Assembly (NCBI GenBank): GCA_951799425.1
Contig: OX637398.1
Location: 15,348,270-15,412,269, forward strand
Source of the DNA: Ilex aquifolium
Lineage: Eukaryota > Streptophyta > Magnoliopsida > Aquifoliales > Aquifoliaceae
Direction of reading: 5' to 3'
DNA: 64,000 bases
The stretch's first letter is position 1; each line of letters begins with the position of its first letter. Positions 1 to 7,635 of this stretch are shown piece by piece. The notes beneath the pieces are model-generated. The model made no database searches. It saw nothing but the letters and a program-made list of their open reading frames with translations, and had not been told where the DNA came from. The position numbers were made by a program, and so were the translations under genes.

Positions 1-150
1 TCAAGGGGTGGAACTACTACTGGTGTAGGGAGGGGCAAGGGTGGAACAACTCCAGTTTAATAAAAATCCTTTGATGATACTAACTCGTGTATAGTTTTGC
101 CACCTTAAGAAGCTCATTTCTTGATGTCTATTCATAGCAAAGCACAATTG
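1..150. repeat. Unit block 1: left segment with two GGGTGGAAC boxes (reference copy 1)
   Basis: The block opens with CAAGGGGTGGAAC at 2-14 and repeats it as CAAGGGTGGAAC at 36-47, 34 bp apart. The G-rich run between them (GGTGTAGGGAGGGGCAAGG) loosely recalls the CAGGGGCGGA-type ends of plant hAT-like elements, but this is a resemblance from memory only. The rest, about 50-150, is plain AT-rich sequence in which I see nothing. The block is present in every copy; the base after GGTGGAAC is A in copies 1 and 2 and G in nearly all others. Confidence 0.5.
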
Positions 151-332
151 ACTCACCGGGTTTATTGAAAATCGTCCGGTTCAGCGGATTTGGACCAGAA
201 CTGTCCAGTTCATTGGTTTTTACCGAGTTTTCTACTTAAATGATTTAATACATTATCCGGGCCGGTTTAATGGCTGGTTCACCAGTTTACCGGGTCAACC
301 TGCCGGGCGAGGCCGGGTCTTAAAAACACTGG
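151..332. mobile_element. Unit block 2: GC-richer CCGG/GGTT-rich segment, probable truncated DNA-transposon end
   Basis: Against an AT-rich background this stretch is packed with ACCGGG, CCGGTT, GGGCCGG and GGTTCACC motifs, ending in GGTCTTAAAAACACTG at 316-331. Read on the minus strand it starts CAGTGTTTTTAAGACC and continues into runs of CCCGG and GGTTGACC. Plant genomes carry non-autonomous DNA elements that begin CAGTGTTTTAAA followed by GGTTCAACCGG-like runs, and this block looks like one such end. No matching inverted terminus is visible at the other side, so it would be a fragment. It includes a short hairpin, CTGGTTCACCAG, at about 274-285. Variable sites here often fall in CpG contexts, for example TTCATTGG versus TTCGTTGG. 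Confidence 0.4.
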
Positions 333-479
333 TGCAAATAGTAAAAGATGCAGGGCAATGATGGTAAAATTTCAGAATCTGCTAAATTGATATAGTCTCG
401 GTAAATTAGGTATAACTTTTTACTCAGATATCGAATTTGCATGATTCTTGTATAATTGGAAAACATCCATCCAACACTA

Positions 480-570
480 CAATGTTGACTGAAATAACAT
501 TCTTCAAATTCAAATTGTTTAATGGTCAAAAATGAGCTGCAAATTTAAGGTAGTGCATAGATTCCGACAA
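480..570. repeat. Direct repeat within the unit, arm A
   Basis: Arm A (for example TTCAAATTCAAATTG at 503, then GGTCAAAAATGAGCTGCAAA) matches arm B 194 bp downstream (TTCAAATTTAAATTA at 697, then GGCCAAAAATGGTCTGCAAG). The similarity runs from an ACAA..TTG..GAAATA lead-in through the AGATTCCGACA / AGATCCAGACA end. The arms are clearly diverged from each other, while each is well conserved between units, so this duplication predates the array. Confidence 0.75.
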
Positions 571-752
571 TCAGAGCAATCAGACAGGGTCCCGGTATTT
601 TGGGCGTAGCTTTCGACTCGAACGTCCAAATAAATTGATTTAAACAAGGCTCGCACATATATATTCAAGGCTACAACTTTGTCAGAAATAGAGGTGTTCA
701 AATTTAAATTATTTCTTGGCCAAAAATGGTCTGCAAGTTGAACTAAATGCAC
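519..752 (-). other. Recurring 77-codon open frame, probably not coding
   Basis: The minus strand opens with ATG at 752 and stops near 519, predicting a 77-residue product starting MHLVQLADHFWPRNNLNL. It lies across direct-repeat arm B and part of arm A. The same frame occurs once per complete copy (for example 2424-2657, 4328-4561, 63400-63633). It is cut to 65 codons in copies 10 and 12 (a TGC to TGA change), frameshifted to 69 codons in copies 23 and 24 (a TA insertion) and extended to 99 codons in copy 13 (a 16-bp deletion). Differences among copies are mostly amino-acid changing (L to W, A to D, D to Y, A to G, K to Q, T to I, I to L), with one silent change seen (copy 34). That is not the signature of purifying selection. 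I see no signal peptide, membrane segment or known domain. Chance frame is the best reading. Confidence 0.7.
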
Positions 753-765
753 AGATCCAGACAGC
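675..765. repeat. Direct repeat within the unit, arm B
   Basis: Second arm of the 194-bp offset duplication described at 480-570. Shared landmarks in order are ACAAcTTTGTCaGAAATAga, TTCAAATTtAAATTa, GGcCAAAAATGgtCTGCAA and TGCAcAGATcCaGACA, with lower case marking differences from arm A. A 194-bp tandem duplication of an older sequence is the simplest explanation. Confidence 0.75.
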
Positions 766-847
766 TTGTGGCGGGAGCGTGAAACATTAATGATGAATGC
801 TCCAAGCGGCTAGAGTGATTCAAATCTCAAACTCAATAGAGCTCAAT

Positions 848-856
848 TATAAAAAA
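848..856 (+). promoter_or_regulatory. TATA-like box TATAAAAAA (reference copy 1)
   Basis: TATAAAAAAGGGCATGAAG follows AGCTCAATTA and is kept in all complete copies. In plants a TATAAA box would place a start about 30 bp downstream, near the purine-rich GAAGAAGAGTGGAGAAG stretch. If block 3 derives from an LTR this would be its core promoter, reading toward the gene remnant in antisense. No expression can be inferred from sequence alone. Confidence 0.3.
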
Positions 857-1022
857 GGGCATGAAGAAGAGTGGAGAAGACATCCCATTAAGTATTGCAA
901 GAGTATTATACACATTCAAAAAGTGCTATACATTGTGAAAATTCCGTTATAGAGCTTGTTATTTTCTTCTCTCTTGTTGTACTATTTTTGTTCTTTTCTT
1001 ATTAGATTGTTATAACCAATAT

Positions 1023-1308
1023 TTACGCGTATTGGCGAAGTAATGCACTAATACCTTTCTCGCATAGTTTATAACACTCGTCAGATCCAAATATGATTTT
1101 TCCAAAATAACAGTCCATTGACCACCTATTCTACTAATAGCCTGTTGTCATTTCATAAGATTTGTCGACCCAATAGAAGTTGAAATGACTTCGAATTATG
1201 TGTTTCTTGTTTCTCATGAGATCCCACATGTTTTCAATGAAATTGACATTTTCACAATCTGTTCAGAATACGCTGTCATCTAGACACCAATCTATTGCCA
1301 CAGAATTA
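1023..1308 (-). pseudogene. Gene remnant exon C with the original stop
   Basis: After the acceptor the frame reads NSVAIDWCLDDSVF, a TGA at 1265-1263, then 42 further codons to two TAGs at 1136-1131, then 34 codons ending LLRQYA and TAA. All segments share one frame, so the exon was once continuous and the TAA is probably the real end of the parent gene. Two bases vary among copies and change residues: GTCGACCC/GTGGACCC (D or H after YWV) and CGAAGTAATG/CGAATTAATG (L or I before RQYA). Confidence 0.55.
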
Positions 1309-1490
1309 CTGTAAAATAAATATAATGTATTGAATGTAAGTTAGAAAATGAACCTAAAAAGAATTAATATTATAGCTACACTATATTGACATGCATTTTA
1401 AATCATTACCATAAAACTATGCATGACACGTAAATGCTTTTATGTTATTATAAGAAAATAAAGGCAATAAAAAAAAAAAAAAAACCTTAC
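1309..1490 (-). other. Putative intron 2 of the gene remnant
   Basis: On the minus strand this 182-bp stretch begins GTAAG, a strong plant donor, is followed at once by the poly-T run, and ends TTATTTTACAG, a strong acceptor. TTCTAAC, close to the plant branch-point consensus, lies about 32 bp before the acceptor. The two flanking exons are in compatible phase, which supports real intron ancestry. Copies 1 and 2 have CGTAAGG at the donor, most others GGTAAG. Confidence 0.6.
1469..1484. repeat. Poly-A homopolymer tract, the main length-variable site of the unit
   Basis: Sixteen A residues follow GGCAAT in copy 1. The same tract is about 10 in copy 15, 13 in copy 24, 14 in copies 9 and 11, 17 in many copies, 19 in copy 4 and 20 in copy 23. 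The bases after it fall into classes: CCTTACG (copies 1, 2), CCCTTACC, CTTACC and CACTTACC. These work as subfamily tags. It sits just inside intron 2 of the gene remnant. Confidence 0.9.
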
Positions 1491-1740
1491 GATATGCCAC
1501 TTGCAATTATGCCTTCAAGCGCATTGACAAAATTCCAAATTTGTCTAGGGATGGACATTTCGTCATGCTTTGAAAAAGCCTGAATCAGTAGGGACCTGAG
1601 ATCCCCTAGACCTTCTAGAACACCAGACTCAAAACTAATCTGATTCTACCTAATGTTCCGCAGTTTGGCTTTATGCCCTTTGGTGATGTAAATTCCTTTC
1701 CTCAAATTTCCAAATTTCCATGACATGTCATTTTTTTACC
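1491..1740 (-). pseudogene. Gene remnant exon B
   Basis: This 250-bp exon reads SWKFGNLRKGIYITKGHKAK, then an in-frame TAG at 1648-1646, then an unbroken 52-codon stretch including FESGVLEGLEDLRSLL and QIWNFVNALEGIIASG. The exon ends inside a codon (TG), and exon C supplies the T that makes it TGT (Cys). The TAG sits between two stretches in the same frame, so it is a point mutation of an originally continuous exon. It is present in all copies checked, including those with CTACTTAATG instead of CTACCTAATG. Confidence 0.55.
1722..1733. repeat. 12-bp perfect palindrome ATGACATGTCAT
   Basis: ATGACATGTCAT is its own reverse complement. It lies within exon B of the gene remnant and is conserved in most copies, but is broken in copies 8 and 10 (CATGTTAT). 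Most likely a chance palindrome in former coding sequence. Confidence 0.5.
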
Positions 1741-1816
1741 CTACAAAAATCTTAAACCAAGTAACACTGACTTGAAAATGTTCTTGGATTTTTTTTAAAA
1801 AAAAAATAAAGGTCAC
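1741..1816 (-). other. Putative intron 1 of the gene remnant
   Basis: This 76-bp stretch starts GTGACC and ends TTTTTGTAG on the minus strand and is T/A-rich throughout, including the A9-10 run seen on the plus strand. Splicing it out joins exon A to exon B as AAG GTA AAA AAA TGA. Removing one A from that homopolymer would restore the frame that exon B uses. Length and composition fit a plant intron; the donor is non-optimal. Confidence 0.4.
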
Positions 1817-1905
1817 TTGTCTCGTGCTTCAGTTTTAGGTAAGTGTCCGTACTCTGTGTATCTTCTCTCGACAAATGATTTCCAATCGTCGATTATCCTC
1901 AGCAC
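1817..1905 (-). pseudogene. Gene remnant exon A
   Basis: An open stretch of 29 codons plus two bases begins at 1905 with VLRIIDDWKSF and ends TEARD. A TGA lies immediately upstream in the next unit, so the exon is truncated at the unit junction. Many other copies read CCAGAC instead of CGAGAC near the end, giving P instead of R. The exon ends before GTGACC, a GT donor weaker than consensus. Confidence 0.5.
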
Positions 1906-3809
1906 TCAAGGGGTGGAACTACTACTGGTGTAGGGAGGGGCAAGGGTGGAACAACTCCAGTTTAATAAAAATCTTTTGATGATACCAACTGGTGTATAGT
2001 TTTGCCACCTTAAGAAGCTCATTTCTTGATGTCTATTCATAGCAAAGCACAATTGACTCACCGGGTTTATTGAAAATCGTCCGGTTCAGCGGATTTGGAC
2101 CAGAACTGTCCTGTTCATTGGTTTTTACCGAGTTTTCTACTTAAATGATTTAATACATTATCCGGGCCGGTTTAATGGCTGGTTCACCAGTTTACCGGGT
2201 CAACCTGCCGGGCGAGGCCGGGTCTTAAAAACACTGGTGCAAATAGTAAAAGATGCAGGACAATGATGGTAAAATTTCAGAATCTGCTAAATTGATATAG
2301 TCTCGGTAAATTAGGTATAACTTTTTACTCAGATATCGAATTTACATGATTCTTGTATAATTGGAAAACATCCATCCAACACTACAATGTTGACTGAAAT
2401 AACATTCTTCAAATTCAAATTGTTTAATGGTCAAAAATGAGCTGCAAATTTAAGGTAGTGCATAGATTCCGACAATCAGAGCAATCAGACAGGGTCCCGG
2501 TATTTTGGGCGTAGCTTTCGACTCGAACGTCCAAATAAATTGATTTAAACAAGGCTCGCACATATATATTCAAGGCTACAACTTTGTCAGAAATAGAGGT
2601 GTTCAAATTTAAATTATTTCTTGGCCAAAAATGGTCTGCAAGTTGAACTAAATGCACAGATCCAGACAGCTTGTGGCGGGAGCGTGAAACATTAATGATG
2701 AATGCTCCAAGCGGCTAGAGTGATTCAAATCTCAAACTCAATAGAGCTCAATTATAAAAAAGGGCATGAAGAAGAGTGGAGAAGACATCCCATTAAGTAT
2801 TGCAAGAGTATTATACACATTCAAAAAGTGCAATACATTGTGAAAATTCCGTTATAGAGCTTGTTATTTTCTTCTCTCTTGTTGTACTATTTTTGTTCTT
2901 TTCTTATTAGATTGTTATAACCAATATTTACGCGTATTGGCGAAGTAATGCACTAATACCTTTCTCGCATAGTTTATAACACTCGTCAGATCCAAATATG
3001 ATTTTTTCAAAATAACAGTCCATTGACCACCTATTCTACTAATAACCTGTTGTCATTTCATAAGATTTGTGGACCCAATAGAAGTTGAAATGACTTCGAA
3101 TTATGTGTTTCTTGTTTCTCATGAGATCCCACATGTTTTCAATGAAATTGACATTTTCACAATCTGTTCAGAATACGCTGTCATCTATACACCAATCTAT
3201 TGCCACAGAATTACTGTAAAATAAATATAATGTATTGAATGTAAGTTAGAAAATGAACCTAAAAAGAATTAATATTATAGCTACACTATATTGACATGCA
3301 TTTTAAATCATTACCATAAAACTATGCATGACACGTAAATGCTTTTATGTTATTATAAGAAAATAAAGGCAATAAAAAAAAAAAAAAACCTTACGATATG
3401 CCACTTGCAATTATGCCTTCAAGCGCATTGACAAAATTCCAAATTTGTCTAGGGATGGACATTTCGTCATGCTTTGAAAAAGCCTGAATCAGTAGGGACC
3501 TGAGATCCCCTAGACCTTCAAGAACACCAGACTCAAAACTAATCTGATTCTACCTAATGTTCCGCAGTTTGGCTTTATGCCCTTTGGTGATGTAAATTCC
3601 TTTCCTCAAATTTCCAAATTTCCATGACATGTCATTTTTTTACCCTACAAAAATCTTAAACCAAGTAACACTGACTTGAAAATGTTCTTGGATTCTTTTT
3701 AAAAAAAAAATAAAGGTCACTTGTCTGGTGCTTCAGTTTTAGGTAAGTGTCCGTACTCTGTGTATCTTCTCTCGACAAATGATTTCCAATCGTCGATTAT
3801 CCTCAGCAC
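1906..3809. repeat. Satellite copy 2 (1,904 bp)
   Basis: Closest to copy 1 by the GGAACAACTCC and CCTTACGATATG tags. Private changes include ACCAACTGG, GTCCTGTTCATTGG, GTCATCTATACACC and ATTTTTTCAAAATAAC. Confidence 0.97.
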
Positions 3810-5716
3810 TCAAGGGGTGGAACTACTACTGGTGTAGGGAGGGGCAAGGGTGGAACGACTCCAGTTTAATAAAAATCCTTTGATGATACCAACTCGTGTA
3901 TAGTTTTGCCACCTTAAGAAGTTCATTTCTTGATGTCTATTCATAGCAAAGCACAATTGACTCACCGGGTTTATTGAAAATCGTCCGACTCAGCGGATTT
4001 GGACCAGAACTGTCCGGTTCATTGGTTTTTACCGAGTTTTCTACTTAAATGATTTAATACATTATCCGGGCCGGTTTAATGGCTGGTTCACCAGTTTACC
4101 GGGTCAACCTGCCGGGCGAGGCCGGGTCTTAAAAACACTGGTGCAAATAGTAAAAGATGCAGGGCAATGATGGTAAAATTTCAGAATCTGCTAAATTGAT
4201 ATAGTCTCGGTAAATTAGGTATAACTTTTTACTCAGATATCGAATTTACATGATTCTTGTATAATTGGAAAACATCCATCCAACACTACAATGTTGACTG
4301 AAATAACATTCTTCAAATTCAAATTGTTTAATGGTCAAAAATGAGCTGCAAATTTAAGGTAGTGCATAGATTCCGACAATCAGAGCAATCAGACAGGGTC
4401 CCGGTATTTTGGGCGTAGCTTTCGACTCGAACGTCCAAATAAATTGATTTAAACAAGGCTCGCACATATATATTCAAGGCTACAACTTTGTCAGAAATAG
4501 AGGTGTTCAAATTTAAATTATTTCTTGGCCAAAAATGGTCTGCAAGTTGAACTAAATGCACAGATCCAGACAGCTTGTGGCGGGAGCGTGAAACATTAAT
4601 GATGAATGCTCCAAGCGGCTAGAGTGATTCAAATCTCAAACTCAATAGAGCTCAATTATAAAAAAGGGCATGAAGAAGAGTGGAGAAGACATCCCATTAA
4701 GTATTGCAAGAGTATTATACACATTCAAAAAGTACTATACATTGTGAAAATTCCGTTATAGAGCTGGTTATTTTCTTCTCTCTTGTTGTACTATTTTTGT
4801 TCTTTTCTTATTAGATTGTTATAACCAATATTTACGCGTATTGGCGAAGTAATGCACTAATACCTTTCTCGCATAGTTTATAACACTCGTCAGATCCAAA
4901 TATGATTTTTCCAAAATGACAGTCCTTTGACCACCTATTCTACTAATAGCCCGTTGTCATTTCATAAGATTTGTCGACCCAATAGAAGTTGAAAGGACTT
5001 CGAATTATGTGTTTCTTGTTTCTCATGAGATCCCACATGTTATCTATGAAATTGACATTTTCACAATCTGTTCAGAATACGCTGTCATCTAGACACCAAT
5101 CTATTGCCACAGAATTACTGTAAAATAAATATAATGTATTGAATGTAAGTTAGAAAATGAACCTAAAAAGAATTAATATTATAGCTACACTATATTGACA
5201 TGCATTTTAAATCATTACCATAAAACTATGCATGACACGTAAATGCTTTTATGTTATTATAAGAAAATAAAGGCAATAAAAAAAAAAAAAAAAACCCTTA
5301 CCATATGCCACTTGCAATTATGTCTTCAAGCGCATTGACAAAATTCCAAATTTGTCTAGGGATGGACATTTCGTCATGCTTTGAAAAAGCCTGAATCAGT
5401 AGGGACCTGAGATCCTCTAGACCTTCAAGAACACCAGACTCAAAACTAATCTGATTCTACCTAATGTTCCGCAGTTTGGCTTTATGCCCTTTGGTGATGT
5501 AAATTCCTTTCCTCAAATTTCCAAATTTCCATGACATGTCATTTTTTTACCCTACAAAAATCTTAAACCAAGTAACACTGACTTGAAAATGTTCTTGGAT
5601 TCTTTTTAAAAAAAAAATAAAGGTCACTTGTCTGGTGCTTCAGTTTTAGGTAAGTGTCCGTACTCTGTGTATCTTCTCTCGACAAATGATTTCCAATCGT
5701 CGATTATCCTCAGCAC
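3810..5716. repeat. Satellite copy 3 (1,907 bp)
   Basis: Pairs with copy 4 by GTCCGACTCAGCGG, AGTCCTTTGACC and GTTGAAAGGACTTCG. Private changes include AAGAAGTTC, GAGCTGGTT, CCAAAATGACAG and CATGTTATCTATG. Confidence 0.97.
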
Positions 5717-7635
5717 TCAAGGGGTGGAACTACTACTGGTGTAGGGAGGGGCAAGGGTGGAACGACTCCAGTTTAATAAAAATCCTTTGATGATACCAAC
5801 TCGTGTATAGTTTTGCCACCTTAAGAAGCTCATTTCTTGATGTCTATTCATAGCAAAGCACAATTGACTCACCGGGTTTATTGAAAATCGTCCGACTCAG
5901 CGGATTTGGACCAGAACTGTCCGGTTCATTGGTTTTTACCGAGTTTTCTACTTAAATGATTTAATACATTATCCGGGCCGGTTTAATGGCTGGTTCACCA
6001 GTTTACCGGGTCAACCTGCCGGGCGAGGCCGGGTCTTAAAAACACTGGTGCAAATAGTAAAAGATGCAGGGCAATGATGGTAAAATTTCAGAATCTGCTA
6101 AATTGATATAGTCTCGGTAAATTAGGTATAACTTTTTACTCAGATATCGAATTTACATGATTCTTGTATAATTGGAAAACATCCATCCAACACTACAATG
6201 TTGACTGAAATAACATTCTTCAAATTCAAATTGTTTAATGGTCAAAAATGAGCTGCAAATTTAAGGTAGTGCATAGATTCCGACAATCAGAGCAATCAGA
6301 CAGGGTCCCGGTATTTTGGGCGTAGCTTTCGACTCGAACGTCCAAATAAATTGATTTAAACAAGGCTCGCACATATATATTCAAGGCTACAACTTTGTCA
6401 GAAATAGAGGTGTTCAAATTTAAATTATTTCTTGGCCAAAAATGGTCTGCAAGTTGAACTAAATGCACAGATCCAGACAGCTTGTGGCGGGAGCGTGAAA
6501 CATTAATGATGAATGCTCCAAGCGGCTAGAGTGATTCAAATCTCAAACTCAATAGAGCTCAATAGAGCTCAATTATAAAAAAGGGCATGAAGAAGAGTGG
6601 AGAAGACATCCCATTAAGTATTGCAAGAGTATTATACACATTCAAAAAGTGCTATACATTGTGAAAATTCCGTTATAGAGCTTGTTATTTTCTTCTCTCT
6701 TGTTGTACTATTTTTTTTCTTTTCTTATTAGATTGTTATAACCAATATTTACGCGTATTGGCGAAGTAATGCACTAATACCTTTCTCGCATAGTTTATAA
6801 CACTCGTCAGATCCAAATATGATTTTTCCAAAATAACAGTCCTTTGACCACCTATTCTACTAATAGCCCGTTGTCATTTCATAAGATTTGTCGACCCAAT
6901 AGAAGTTGAAAGGACTTCGAATTATGTGTTTCTTGTTTCTCATGAGATCCCACATGTTATCAATGAAATTGACATTTTCACAATCTGTTCAGAATACGCT
7001 GTCATCTAGACACCAATCTATTGCCACAGAATTACTGTAAAATAAATATAATGTATTGAATGTAAGTTAGAAAATGAACCTAAAAAGAATTAATATTATA
7101 GCTACACTATATTGACATGCATTTTAAATCATTACCATAAAACTATGCATGACACGTAAATGCTTTTATGTTATTATAAGAAAATAAAGGCAATAAAAAA
7201 AAAAAAAAAAAAACCCTTACCATATGCCACTTGCAATTATGTCTTCAAGCGCATTGACAAAATTCCAAATGTGTCTAGGGATGGACATTTCGTCATGCTT
7301 TGAAAAAGCCTGAATCAGTAGGGACCTGAGATCCTCTAGACCTTCAAGAACACCAGACTCAAAACTAATCTGATTCTACCTAATGTTCCGCTGTTTGGCT
7401 TTATGCCCTTTGGTGATGTAAATTCTTTTCCTCAAATTTCCAAATTTCCATGACATGTCATTTTTTTACCCTACAAAAATCTTAAACCAAGTAACACTGA
7501 CTTGAAAATGTTCTTGGATTCTTTTTAAAAAAAAAATAAAGGTCACTTGTCTCGTTCTTCAGTTTTAGGTAAGTGTCCGTATTCTGTGTATCTTCTCTCG
7601 ACAAATGATTTCCAATCGTCGATTATCCTCAGCAC
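5717..7635. repeat. Satellite copy 4 (1,919 bp, longest)
   Basis: Sister of copy 3. The extra length comes from a 10-bp tandem duplication of AATAGAGCTC at 6551-6570 and a 19-base A-tract. A T8 run replaces TTTTTGTT near 6710. Confidence 0.97.
6551..6570. repeat. 10-bp tandem duplication AATAGAGCTC x2, private to copy 4
   Basis: All other copies have a single AATAGAGCTC before AATTATAAAAAAGGG. The duplication is just upstream of the TATA-like box and looks like a simple slippage event that has not spread. Confidence 0.95.

Larger units (their letters stand above)
333..1022. other. Unit block 3: AT-rich segment with LTR-like look, no gene
   Basis: This segment holds a diverged direct repeat (about 480-570 and 675-765), then a TATA-like box, a purine-rich stretch (GAAGAAGAGTGGAGAAGACA, about 862-881) and a pyrimidine-rich stretch (about 960-1000), ending near GTTATAACCA at 1009-1018. 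Order and composition recall the end of a plant retrotransposon LTR (U3 with tandem motifs, TATA box, pyrimidine-rich U5, terminal CA). I see no primer-binding site, polypurine tract, target duplication or retroviral coding sequence, so this identification is weak. It could equally be unrelated intergenic DNA captured when the unit formed. Confidence 0.3.
1..1905. repeat. Satellite copy 1 (1,905 bp)
   Basis: Private bases include GATACTAACTCG at about 77-88, GTCCAGTTCATTGG near 209, and TTTGCATGATTC near 437 where others have TTTACATG. With copy 2 it shares GGAACAACTCC and the CCTTACGATATG end of the A-tract. Confidence 0.97.
1023..1905 (-). pseudogene. Decayed C-terminal gene fragment with two introns (reference copy 1)
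   Basis: Read on the minus strand from 1905, three stretches of sensible protein join across two short introns. Exon A (1905-1817) includes DDWKSFVERRYTEYGHL. Exon B (1740-1491) includes GIYITKGHKAKLR and LRSLLIQAFSKHDEMSIPRQ. Exon C (1308-1023) includes NFIENMWDLMRNKKHIIRSH, FNFYWVDKSY and CYKLCEKGISALLRQYA before a TAA at 1025-1023. Disabling changes are an apparent one-base expansion of a T7 run at 1731-1737 (frameshift), TAG at 1648-1646, TGA at 1265-1263 and two TAGs at 1136-1131. The 5' end is cut at the unit junction, so only the C-terminal part of the parent is present. I do not recognise the family. In every complete copy the remnant fills roughly the last 883 bp; the stops recur in the copies I inspected. 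It is absent from the partial copy 34 except its first ~97 bp on the left. Confidence 0.6.

Noticed and set aside
1-20. Window start coinciding with a unit boundary as evidence of the true unit phase
   Set aside because: The phase was set by where the window begins and by the gene remnant edge; a circular permutation of the unit fits the data equally well.
320-529. 69-codon minus-strand frame unique to copy 1
   Set aside because: It differs only because of the private TTTGCATG base and changes in arm A; equivalent positions in other copies are closed. No motif or family resemblance.
333-1022. Complete LTR or solo LTR in each unit
   Set aside because: The order of TATA box and pyrimidine-rich tract is suggestive, but I find no paired terminal TG..CA with target-site duplication, primer-binding site or polypurine tract. 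Kept only as a resemblance.
1014-1033. CCAATA..TATTGG inverted repeat with a TACGCGTA palindrome as a protein-binding or origin site
   Set aside because: The stem is only 6 bp and part of it lies in the stop-codon end of the gene remnant, which explains its sequence without a special role.
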